20,542 nucleotides of DNA from Didymodactylos carnosus (taxonomy: Eukaryota; Rotifera; Eurotatoria; Philodinida; Philodinidae). The position numbers and the translations under genes were made by a program. Below the pieces are notes generated by a model. The model made no database searches. It was not told the origin of the DNA and saw only the letters and a list, made by a program, of their open reading frames with translations. Location of the stretch: NCBI GenBank assembly GCA_905250885.1, contig CAJNOQ010003350.1, positions 1 to 20,542 of the forward strand. The letters are read 5' to 3'. Position 1 is the first letter of the stretch, and each line of letters opens with the position of its first letter. Below are positions 10,050 through 20,242 of this stretch, piece by piece.

Positions 10050-10400
10050 GATCCAAGAAGAAAACGGAAGTCTAAAATAAAAAAAATGTATAAGAACTCG
10101 TTTTATACTTGTTAGTCTAAAAGAGTTCAATGTAAAAGATAAAAGATATTTAAGTGATGTTTTAAAAAAAAGACAGAAATCAATGTTTTTCTCTACATCT
10201 TGATAATCTCTTTATTAGAGACTAATTGTTAACTGATAAAAATAAATTACAGTTTAAACTAAAAGATCATCGTCCTTATCCAATATAAAGTTTCATTAAT
10301 CATTACTTACATTCATGGTGCATATTTGAAATGTCGTTTGTTATTAAAAACCGCATAAGAACTTGTAAAAATGACAATTAATCAATTTTTTTTCTTGTGT
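10050..10400 (-). other. Probable 5'UTR with intron upstream of CEP70
   Basis: On the minus strand a strong donor (AAT|GTAAGT at 10310) pairs with a TTTTAG acceptor at 10072, giving a 239-bp intron just upstream of the chosen start codon. The exon above it carries ATGCACCATGAA, and after splicing this would read as a short upstream open frame of about 25 codons in a different frame from CEP70. The upstream end is not defined by any signal I can see. A promoter cannot be placed. Confidence 0.4.
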
Positions 10401-10901
10401 AAAGTAGTACAGTTTTGCAGGTTTTTTTTAAAGAAAAAAGAAAATATCCTTGTATGGTATTTGCATTATATGAAAAATACCATTATAATAATTCAATAAT
10501 TTGTCACGCACTTCAATTACACTCTTTTATCATGTCATGTTTTTTCTCATCAGCAATTTTTCTTATTATTCTGTTCTCTTATAATTATAACGGATGTATA
10601 TGTTGAATAATTATTAGATCTCCTGTTGTGTTCAGTCAAGGTGTATTGATCTACATATATATATGTAAATACATTAACAAATGAAATGAAAAAAAAATGT
10701 CAATTAAAAAGAGAGAAAGTAAACATAAATCTCTAAAAAAAAAAGTAAAATAAAAATAGCGAAGAAAGAAATAAAAAACCGACATCGAGAAATGTTCGTG
10801 GTTTGTCTGATGCGGTTCAAAGAAAACTGGAAATTTGTTTTTCATCGTTTACACATGTTGGAAATAGAAAATCTATAATTTTTCATGCAGTTTATTTTTA
10901 C

Positions 10902-10935
10902 AGAGAGAGAAAGAGAGAAAGAGATAGAGAGAGAG
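10902..10935 (+). repeat. GA-rich microsatellite
   Basis: An impure (GA)n/(GAAA)n tract ends directly at the terminal sequence TTACGAGG of the 10937 foldback. The purine tract may mark the insertion site. Confidence 0.7.
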
Positions 10936-10936
10936 C

Positions 10937-11547
10937 TTACGAGGAAACCTCTCGCGATGATACCACGCTTTTTGATCGAAATCTAGTGGATTATAGGTTA
11001 TTGACCATGCTGATTTCGAATAACAACATGAGATGGGTCGCTAAACCCCAAGAGAGTGGTTTTCTGGAAAATCAGTTTTTCAGACACTCTAAAAAATAAT
11101 CAAAACCTTTCTTAACGAGACATAGTTGTAGCGCGCACATTTCTGATTAAAATGAGACATCTCCCAGCTCTACATGATCTTTCTTTGCAAACTTATAGAA
11201 TTTACAAGAAAAGCCCTAAATGTTCATTGTCAGCTCAAAGCTACAGAAATAAGAATTAATTAATTTAGAGCTTTTCTTGTAAATCCTATAACTTTATAAA
11301 GAAAGATCATGTAGAGTTGGGAGAGGTCTCATTTTAATCAGAAATGTGCGCGCTACAACTATGTCTCGTTAAGAAAGGTTTTGATTATTTTTTAGAGTTC
11401 TTGAAAAACTGGTTTTCCAGAAAACTACTCTCTTGGGGTTTAGCGACCCATCTCATGTTGTTATTCGAAATCAGCATGGTCAATAACCTATAATCCACTA
11501 GATTTCGATCAAAAAGCGTGGTATCATCTCGAGAGGTTCCCTCGTTA
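10937..11547. mobile_element. Large foldback: two inverted copies of the dispersed unit
   Basis: The left arm (about 10937-11221) starts TTACGAGGAAACCTCTCG; the right arm (about 11263-11547) ends with its complement, CGAGAGGTTCCCTCGTTA. The ~285-bp arms match almost base for base (CCACGCTTTTTGATCGAAAT, TGGATTATAGGTTATTGACC, TGCGCGC and more), with only scattered changes. The ~40-bp spacer contains TCAGCTCAAAGCTACAGAAA, which is also present beyond the matching region in the solo copy at 3752. The pair is therefore two units in opposite orientation. The open frame through the left arm is a by-product. Confidence 0.85.
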
Positions 11548-14500
11548 GATAACAAAAACTAAACTGATAAATTAATGAAGAAAAAAACAACAAAAATGTA
11601 AAAAATAGAGATAAGAATTTTATCTTAAAGTCGATTTTCAAATTTAAAAATTATTATTTTGAATTAAACAGAAAACTGTCTATTATCTTGATTAAATATG
11701 GATGTAAAAATATGCCATACTTCTCTATAGATATGATAAAATGTATGGATAAAAATTGACTCTAGTCACTTTTTCTTCGAAAAGGTTTTTAAAAATGATC
11801 AAATTTTTTTTAAAAAGTGATCCTAGAGAGGTGGAGAGAAAGAACGTGTCTTATTTGTATGAGAATATATGAGTTTTTTCTCTTTCTATTTTCTTCACTT
11901 ATAAATAAATTAATAATTTATAGAAAAAAATTCAACACAGATACATTAAACTTTTTCTTTTTTATGATTTTTATTTCACATTTTATACTAACCAATTAAT
12001 TATGTATGCATTTTTTTTCTTTTTTTGAAATTTAAAAAAAACAACGACAAATCGATTCCTATTTTTTTTCTACAATGGAACAAAAGTGAATCTAAAAAAA
12101 TAATTTTTGATATTCATCAATGGACACGAGATACAAGACTTTAGAAAACTATTGAGAAAAGAAAATTTTGACATTTTTAATCATGAGATTTCAAAACTCC
12201 TTATGTGACTCTTTGTAGGACAAATGTATAGAAAAAATTCTTAACGTATAGTCTAAATAGAAGACTCTATTCTATATCCAAAGTTGTATCTCTCTCCTAT
12301 TTAAGTATTTTTTCAAATATAAGTTTTGTTTGATAATAAGTATGTGACATATATCAAGTGTGTGGATATGAACTTACTTTAGATTTTTTTATCCATATTA
12401 AATTTTTTCGAGTGTTAATGAAAGTTATTACTATTTGATTCTTTATTTTTTTAATTTTTTTTTTTTAAATCAATTTTATGCACTACTATTTTCTTTTTAC
12501 CAAAACATCACTTGAGAAAGTGTAAATTATGAAATGAAACGGTTAAGTAAACAACTACAGCAGCAGCTAAAAAATAACAATCAATTTTTGTTGAGATATA
12601 ACAAAAAGTTGACTAGTGATGATGTTATACAAAAAAAAGGCAAAAAAAATTAAGTTCAATTTTTTTTATTTGATTATTCTTTTCGGTAATGGAAATATGA
12701 TCGTATAAATGAAGAAAATAAAACTTGATTAGATCATTCATTAATGATCAAAGTAGACTCGAGAGACTTTGTGTATAACATTTGAAAGAGAAAAATTAAC
12801 CTGATTTTCTCTTTTCTTTTTACACTATTTTTATACTTTTTTTTTTGTTTTTTTTTACACTAATTCAAAAAATGTTTAAGAAAGATAATAAAAATGATCA
12901 ATTGAACGGAGATTATTGTATTCTTTTTTTAGAATGAATTAAAAAGTGAATAGGGAAAGAGTCAACGATTTTTTCTGAGAGTATTTGTATCATTTACCTT
13001 CTTCTGCTTGATCTAACTTGTTTGTATGTCGTTGTATTATTTAATTGTCTATCATTTTGTGTCTCATTCCAAAATGTACGCATGATAATTTTTTTTGTTT
13101 TGTTTTTTGAGATAATTATTCGTTTGTTACAAAATCACTAAATACAACTGATTGAACTTATCAGTAAGTAATAAAAAAAGAAATTATACATGTTTTATTC
13201 CTACATTATTATACAAACATATATATACATCAAAAATTTTTATTTTATTTTATTTTTTTGTACTAGTATTTTGTATATAAAGAGAGTAAAAGAAGCTAAC
13301 TCATTTTCTTTTCGTTTCTTTTTTATTTTTATCGTCATGCCACCATCTACAGATGTTATAATCTTCTTTCAAGATTTCAATTATTCGTGTAAATATATAC
13401 GTACACTTGAAAAAATTTAAAATAAGGTAATGCGTTGTCACAATTCTTTTCTCTTTCTCTCGCTCTTTATAACTTCTTTTATACGTGGTTCTAGAGAAAT
13501 AAAAGAATTAAAAAAAATTTAATCCAAAGAGAAAACCTATATAAATAGTTACTTTTTACAATTTGTGGTTTCAAAATGGAATAGACACCGTTATTTTGTT
13601 GCTTGATATTTGTATTAATAACGATTTATTTTTTTTTTAATTGAAGATACCTCTGAAGCGTATATAATTAGTAGTTAGCTATTAAAATTTGTAATAGATT
13701 GTATAATCATTTTTAATTATAAGATAAAAATTAGCTGAATAATATGAACACAATTACAGTATAATTCCTCGATTAATAGCATGAAGTCCTATGAACGTAT
13801 TCAATGTTGTTTTAGCCATTGTAAACTTTATTGTTATACAAAAGATAAAGAGAGGCATCAAGTTATTCCTATTTTTAACCTAATAGAAATCACATGAACT
13901 ACCGTCTATAATAATGTTTTTTTACATGCAAAATAAAACAAATATGTGTTCGAAAAGTTTATAGTACTAGGACAAGGAATCAAAAAGATATTAAAATTGT
14001 TTTTATTTTATCAATAGTTTTGCTTAGTTTTCTTTCTTTTCGTACCCTTCAATAGATATCAGTAAAATTTTTGTCTCATATATATCTTGTGTAGCAGACT
14101 CTTCCTTACTAAAGTGAAAATTTGACTTTTTATCATGGATTTATGACATACTTTCCAAAAGTCATTTTAGAATTTTTCAAAACAAAAATCAGATCTCGGG
14201 AGAATTTACAGTGATCGATTTGTACGGTTTTTTTTAAATTTTTAGTGATGAGCAAAATGTTTCAATGGACTATATTATCCATAGGTTGTCTCGCAACGAA
14301 AATCTATTATAGCCTGTTTCGAAAATGTTTCTTATGCGTGTTTCATGTGTCAAACTTCTATTATACTTGGATTTGTACTTTATTAACTGGTCAGTTCTTC
14401 TTGACATATAAATAATAGTCATTTTAATAAGGATAAACTCTTTTTTTTCCATAAATCAGTAGAAAAAGGAAAACAAATAAAAGTTGTGCTGAGAAAGAAA

Positions 14501-15541
14501 GAAAGAGTAAAAATACTTTTTCTTTATGTTAAGCAGTAAAGAAAAAAGAAAAATGAACGAAGTTAATACTAAAAAAGTTCATTTCACAAATTCTTCAAGA
14601 GATAGATCAAATTCTGTTTTATGAGATTTGAAACTCTCTATCTCTACTTGATATCTGATTATACATAGCTAAATCATTGTTCATGTACATCGATGAAATT
14701 CTTTTCTGCTTTTTTCTTGATGAAATTTTATCTACTATACATTTCAAAATAAAATGATCTATGGCTGTTTTTTAAATAACTCGAGAATGGGTGACAGATA
14801 GAGACCTGCGATTTTTTCACCATTCGATAAAGAAGACTTGATCACATCTTTTCTGAAGAGAAGAAAAATTAAAAACTTTTTCGAGAGTAGGAGTTTCAGG
14901 AGATCTCTGGAAAATCATTTCACATGTACAAAAGTCAAGTAGGTACGGATTCATTATTTATCCGGTCTCACAACTACAGTTTTAGCGATAGTTCGAGCCC
15001 AGTCATACTTTCAGTAAAATCGATCTTTTAAAAACGCTCCATAGTCAAGAAATGCATAACGTTGTCCGCAGCATTTCTATATCAGCAGTTCATCGGATTG
15101 ATGTAGTTCTTCCGGACTTTATGTTTGTTATATTGTGTAGATGTTCCCTTTCTGCAGACGAAAATTTATCTGATCTATGATTTGGTAGATATTTTGAAAA
15201 CAGTGTCTTTTTTTGCATTGTATCCATATTTTATTTATGATATGACTCATACGCGCACAAACGATAATTATAATTCTCAATAAACAGTGATTTTTATGTT
15301 GCATGATTCATTATCAAGTAAAACTGATTGTCTGTGATGTATGTTTGTATGCAGAGTGTTTATGCGCACTTCACGGTCAATTATTAGAATGTTATTCGGT
15401 TCAGATAAAAGTTGTTTGTAGTTTAGTTTAGTCTTTACAGTTGAAATCTTTTAGTTTTTCTAGCTCTACTTTTTGTAGAATATCCCATGTAGAAATTTCA
15501 AACGTTTTTTTGCATTGTCACCCAAAATAAAATGCAGAAAC
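11548..15541. other. AT-rich low-complexity region, no supported gene
   Basis: Long poly-T and poly-A runs dominate (for example 12010-12075, 12430-12470, 12830-12860, 13240-13260). Open frames are short and hydrophobic or Lys/Phe-rich, as expected from T-rich DNA. I found no exon chain, RNA gene or terminal repeat. Confidence 0.5.
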
Positions 15542-15707
15542 ATAAGTGGAGTAACGCGAAAAATGGTTACAAATTCAAAATTCTGTATATTCTTCTAGAA
15601 CAACATTCTTTATTACTTCGACTAATACAGAATTTTGTAAATATTTTATTCTAGAAAAATATACAGAATTCCGGATTTGTAACCATTTTTCGCGTTACTC
15701 CACTTAT
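15542..15707. mobile_element. Short MITE, mariner-like, flanked by TA
   Basis: The arms are perfect reverse complements for about the first 35 bases: ATAAGTGGAGTAACGCGAAA then AATGGTTACAAAT on the left, ending CGCGTTACTCCACTTAT on the right. They continue imperfectly through TTCTGTATATT and CTAGAA to the centre. If the repeat proper begins AGTGGAGTAACG, both ends sit against a TA, as expected for Tc1/mariner target duplication. There is no coding capacity. The near identity of the arms suggests a fairly recent insertion. Confidence 0.8.
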
Positions 15708-17054
15708 ATTTTTGTATTCTTTTTTGCGTTATTCACTTGATTCACGCAAAAAAGACTTTTGGTTTTGGCGGCATGGGTACTATTGTTAAAGAAGTACTCT
15801 TCTAACATTATGTTAAGAGAGAGAATGCCATACTCAAGAACTCACTGCAAAAGTGACAATGCACAAGATTTCTCCTACTTTAGAAAAGTAATCATTTCAG
15901 CGAGACAGGAACTGATCTTCCCAGACCTTATTTTTACATGAGTAGTTATCTCCAAGTCTCCTCTTCAAGATAATACTTTTTCAGTCTCTTCAAGTTTTGT
16001 CATTTGTAGATGGTATCGAATTTCCTTAGTGCTCAAGAAAGAGAATAGATTATGTGTGGGAACTATAAAAATAGGTAGAAACCTAGTTTATCGAACACCC
16101 TGCGTCTTATGGTTATGTTTGTTTTTCAATAAATATTGGGAAAACTTATAAAAATCAATTTATGCGCGGTATACATTTTAAGACTAGTTTCATTGATTAT
16201 TAAAAAATTCATAAATTATCTAAAATGAATCCAAATGAGTTGGAAACTTTAGAATATGACTCCAGCAGAAAACTGGATATAATAACAAAGAGATTTTCCA
16301 CATATGTGGCTAGAGATCTAGCCTGTGGGGATGGAGTTCTTTGCAAAATCGTAAGCTTCTATCTATCATCGTTCTCGAATTATTCGTACGCTTATCTTTT
16401 GAATGAGCGTAATAATAGTTATCTCGGTTATTTACTGAACTTTTGCCTGAAAATAGATTGGTGCATTCGCTTTTCGCCGATCGATAGCTAGTACCTCGGC
16501 GCGTTTTCTAATAAGAACAATGTTCAAAATCCTTTTCAAAAATAGTGTTTTGAATGAATCGTAGAAAAGTCACTATTGCTGTATCAAAATAAAATTGGCA
16601 ATATATGGTGCTTTTTTCGTGGATAAATAGCCCAAAGTATGCCCTTCAAAATGGAAATCAAATGAGATGTTGGTTTTTCGTTGTTTAGGCATGGTACCGA
16701 TTTTCATGAAGCCTTAAGACTAGTACTCGGTGAGGTTTAATTCAGAAAACATTCATGATCATTATATATTGGGATTGATAACAGTTTGAGGATTTTTTTT
16801 GTCCATTTAATTGATATTAACAAGAACGATATAAGTTTTATACTACTAAAAATAAGTATGTTTCTCACATCCACTACCTAGCTTTCATGATTTTTGAGTG
16901 CACTTATTACATGTAGGAAAAAATACAAAATAAGATGAATAAATGTAAATGAGAGAACAAACGAAGAAATCATAATATTATTTAAGATTGTTTGCTAACT
17001 GACGTGTTAAACGTGCTGGAAGTAATAAAAAATTTTAAGCATTTTCCTCTCAAA
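15708..17054. other. No supported gene
   Basis: An 88-codon frame at 16225-16491 (MNPNELETLEYDSS...) starts with a reasonable ATG context, and a possible GTAAGC donor lies inside it near 16349. I recognise no family and could not find matching neighbouring exons. No repeat with clear boundaries was seen. Confidence 0.4.
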
Positions 17055-18420
17055 AACGGGATAATAGTAAAACATGAAGACACCCACAGCCATCTACAGA
17101 CACTTACAGACGCCAGCAGACAGCCGCAAATAGCTACACATACATCACATAGATATTCACAGACAACCGAAAGCAGCTACACAGACACCTACTTCTACAG
17201 ACAGTCACAAGATTACACAGACACGCAAAAAATTACCTAAACAGTCAAATCAAGCCACAGAGAGCACCACCCACAAACACCTAGGTCGTTGGAGAATCAC
17301 ATTTGTCCTTCACATTTATTGTATTTATATTTAACAAAGTTTCTGTCTGAGAATACACGATATTGATCTTATTCAAATATAACTTGATGACCTGATGTTT
17401 ACAGACGGAAATAAACTAAACTAAAAAGCATCTTCAGTGAATTATCTGCGTTAATAATTCCTATCTCGTCAGACTCTTTTTTTTAGAAATGATAGTCGTT
17501 AGCAAATGTTCTCTTTTCTTTTTCTGATTGTCTATATGGTACTTATGATTAGTCTTAGTGTATACAGATCTCAGATGACTGTCTGTGTCTATCTATGGGT
17601 GTCTGTAGATTGATTCGGCTATCTGTGTAATTTAGTGAATGTCTGTGCAGATTCACTTTTTGAGTGTCTGTAATTTGGCTGTCCGCACACTAAAAAATAA
17701 TGTGTCACATGTGTCGCAAATTGCGACATATTCTGCGACACAATCATCTGCGACATCGGGAGCCACTTGCGACACATTTTTTCCGTTGAGGCTGCGACAC
17801 ATTCCGCTGGGTATTTCTATCATAGAGAAAACAGTAGAAATTAAGTATTTTCGATCTCTTATTCGATTTTAAGAATATTTTTAGTTCATTTTGGGATGCT
17901 CTACGTAATGTCAACAAGCTCAATCCGCCGGTAATATTCACAGGCCTTCAAGATATTTAGTTTCCGAGATCTGGGAGTAATGACGTAGTCAAGGCCTCTG
18001 ATTGGTTGTTTTTCATTAGAGAAAAAATGTTTAACGTAGAAAATAGTTAAAAAAGACCAAGAGAGGGATCTTTATCCACTAAAAGCACCAATTCGCAATT
18101 TTTTTCGAAAATTTTCTTATCTTTTACGTATTAGCGCTACCTATAGCACATCAAAATTGAAAAGAAGCCGAGAAAAATACTAATGAAGACTGTTGAAAAT
18201 AGTAAAACATAAAATTTAGCAATTTTTTGAAGAGAGCAGATCCTGAAATGACCTCAAGGACTGTGTCGGAAAGTTCTTAGTAACGATAACACAATTATGC
18301 GACACATTCTTTTGCGACACAATATTTTTTACTGTGCGTGTACCTGTCTGCGACTGTGTGCTGTCTGTTGGCGTCTGTAGATGTCTGTGGGTATTTTCAT
18401 GTTTTACTATTACCCCTCAA
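17055..18420. mobile_element. Element with CAGACA/TGTCTG inverted arms
   Basis: The left end GATAATAGTAAAACATGAA followed by ACCCACAG...CATCTACAGAC (17060-17110) is answered at the right by CTGTAGATGTCTGTGGGT then TTCATGTTTTACTATTACCC (18376-18415). The left arm (to about 17280) is packed with CAGACA/CACAGACA words. The opposite-strand words TGTCTG/CTGTAG fill 17575-17680 and again 18345-18395. The right arm is thus interrupted by the block at 17684-18338. The body has no transposase. The open frame across the left arm is a by-product of the repeats. Confidence 0.75.
17684..18338. mobile_element. Inner element with TGCGACACA subterminal repeats
   Basis: The ends are inverted repeats of about 25 bp with three mismatches: CGCACACTAAAAAATAATGT on the left and ATATTTTTTACTGTGCG on the right. 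Just inside, TGCGACACA-type words recur: five near 17722, 17734, 17749, 17768 and 17793, with the opposite orientation TGTGTCGCA at 17710, and two near the right end (18298, 18313). It sits inside the TGTCTG-rich arm of the surrounding element, which suggests a nested insertion. No target duplication is certain, and it could be the outer element's own interior. Confidence 0.65.
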
Positions 18421-18473
18421 AAATGTACATTATCTTGAATAACTTAGAAATAACAAAATTCTTTGAAATAAAA

Positions 18474-19202
18474 CTAATGGAATTTGTTGATCGTCACCAC
18501 TGTTCTTTTTACACAAACAGCAGTTGAAGCTGTTTTCATTTCGGTTGGTATAACGAGTGCTTGCGTTGTTTTACAAACTAAAGATGGTACTCTAATATAT
18601 TTCGTTAACAACGTCATATAATATGCATCCGACTCATCATACTGTGATGGTGGATAAAAATTTGATTCATATTTTGAACAAAGAAATCCACATTTTCTAT
18701 ATAAACGCAATGCTTCACCATTTTTAATATTCACATTTAACGAAACTTTTTGAACATCAGTATCATAGGCTTCTTGAATAATAGCATTTAACAATGTCGA
18801 AGCTAAGCCAAATTTTCGGTATTCTGGCAATACAGAGAGAAAACATATATAAAAATTATCATCCAAATTTTTGTTCTTATCACGATATTGAGCCATTAAT
18901 ACACCACTTATTTGTGTCCGATTCGGTATAATAAATACTAAAACTTCGGGACAATATTTCAACGGTGAACCAAACGAATATGGTTGTTTAAACGATATTT
19001 GTAAAAATTTATCAAATTTTTTATTCCATTCTAAAAAATCTTCTCGTGTACTATCAATACGCAAACGAATTCGATACATATGGTGAGAATTAATATCTTT
19101 TAAATATTGTTTTTGTAAACAATAAACTGTAATTGTAGCACTTTTTAAAAGAATAAATTGAATAAAAATTAGATTAATCATTCTTACACAATACAATAAC
19201 AT
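18474..19202 (-). CDS. GNAT N-acetyltransferase, NAA50/NAA60-like
   Basis: This 242-codon frame has no intron. GNAT enzymes transfer acetyl from acetyl-CoA to an amine; NAA50/NAA60-type members acetylate protein N-termini. Motif A is clear at residues 122-142: strand FLSVLP, then the acetyl-CoA loop YRKFGLA (R129-x-x-G132-x-A134) and helix STLLNAIIQEA. Motif B follows with VSLNVNIKNGEALRLYRKCGF (153-173), close to the NAA50 pattern of a strand, N-x-x-A and YRKFGF. A tail FYPPSQYDESDAYYMTL (182-198) resembles the NAA50/60 end strands. Residues about 7-28 are hydrophobic, which may be a membrane anchor or non-coding sequence; the ATG at 19079 (residue 42, MYRIRL) directly before the core is an alternative start. 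The ~40 residues after the core (KTTQALVIPTEMK onward) match nothing I recognise. The stop lies only about 50 bp from a mobile element. Exact substrate unknown. Confidence 0.75.
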   Translation of the reverse strand: MLLYCVRMINLIFIQFILLKSATITVYCLQKQYLKDINSHHMYRIRLRIDSTREDFLEWNKKFDKFLQISFKQPYSFGSPLKYCPEVLVFIIPNRTQISGVLMAQYRDKNKNLDDNFYICFLSVLPEYRKFGLASTLLNAIIQEAYDTDVQKVSLNVNIKNGEALRLYRKCGFLCSKYESNFYPPSQYDESDAYYMTLLTKYIRVPSLVCKTTQALVIPTEMKTASTAVCVKRTVVTINKFH

Positions 19203-20135
19203 TAATAAAAACGGAAGGTACGTACTTGCGTTGCCAAGAGAAAAATAAAAATACGCACCTGAACAGATTTCGAGAACGAAACAATGAATGATATATATTA
19301 ATTAAAAGTTATGATACAATTTAGCAGAGTAACAACATTTTTCTGTTTGTCATAATAAAAAAGGATAATCTGGGACTTTTAATAATACTTTATTTTCAAA
19401 AACAACAACAAATATTTATAGAGAACAATTTTCTGTACAAATAATATTCGCATATATATACAAAGAGCTTAGTTCAAATATACCAATACAAATGACTTTT
19501 GTCACATTCAAGTCCTGTATTTAACTCAGTTATTTCACTTGTTCTCCAGTTATTTCATTCGTTTTTTTTCGATATATTCCAATATAATATGGCAGTTTGA
19601 TCATAAATATGAGAACTGTGGTAATTATTATGGATGGTACTAAAAGTTTAAGAGTAACGAATTATATCAAAAGAAAAACAACCATGAGAACTTACAATTT
19701 CTTTTCCATGCGTTCCGTGTCTTATTTTTGATAAATAGTTTATTATTAATTGATTTATTTTGATTATTATTAATCAATGAGGATGTTATTTTATGAAGCT
19801 GATGCATTATCAAGGTATGGCTTTTGAATGGAATGAAAATTGATCGAGTAACAATAATAGAGATCATATTAGTACAATCTAAAACTGCAAAGGATAACAA
19901 GACCAATGTATCATGAGTTGTAGTGAATTAAAATGAGTTTTTTACTCCGAAGACATAGACGTTATATGAAAATTTCTCCAGTATAGTTTAGTAAAAGTGA
20001 AACATGAAATAATGATGAGGCTTTTTATTTTCCCTGTCGAAAATGCAATTTTTATAGATAGAGAAAATACCGTTACAATCTACTGATACTTATATATACA
20101 GAAAATGTAGCATTAAACTGAATTTTAGTCAGTTA
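19203..20135. other. Upstream flank of the acetyltransferase gene, no other gene
   Basis: This should contain the promoter and 5'UTR of the GNAT gene on the minus strand. Possible donors (GTGCGT near 19260 and GTACGT near 19223) hint at a 5'UTR intron but cannot be paired with confidence. No TATA-like element can be singled out in such AT-rich DNA, and the open frames here have no recognisable content. Confidence 0.4.
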
Positions 20136-20162
20136 TTAGGTTGAGGAAAAAGTTCGTGCGCC
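20136..20162 (+). mobile_element. Mariner-like terminal sequence (single end)
   Basis: TTAGGTTGAGGAAAAAGTTC (20136-20155) followed by GTGCGCC, preceded by TTA, has the form of a mariner-type terminal inverted repeat (TTAGGTTG..., AAAAAGTTCG). The matching opposite end is not in the window, so this is either a broken end or the start of an element cut by later insertions. Confidence 0.4.
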
Positions 20163-20242
20163 GTGTTAAAATAATGATTTTAATAATAGCTAGAATAAAT
20201 TTGAAAAAAGATTTGAATAGCTGAAAGAATTTCCGATCTCAG

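Noticed and set aside
10803..11099. A 98-codon frame rich in Arg and Glu
   Set aside because: It runs through a GA microsatellite and the left arm of a foldback element, so it is fortuitous.
14985..15005. AGTTCGAGCCC, which resembles a tRNA B box
   Set aside because: No T-stem, anticodon arm or acceptor pairing can be formed around it.
16225..16491. An 88-codon frame beginning MNPNELETLEYDSS
   Set aside because: It has a plausible start and an internal GTAAGC donor, but no recognisable domain and no partner exon could be found. Left as unsupported.
17040..17240. An 82-codon frame rich in Thr, His and Gln
   Set aside because: It is the translation of the CAGACA-rich arm of a mobile element; the repeat explains the composition and the opposite arm gives no matching protein.
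19150..19202. A 47-bp intron (GTAAGA...AAAAG) near the start of the GNAT frame
   Set aside because: Splicing it leaves no ATG in the right frame upstream, because a stop codon lies directly before the joined codons. The continuous frame was kept and the start flagged as uncertain.
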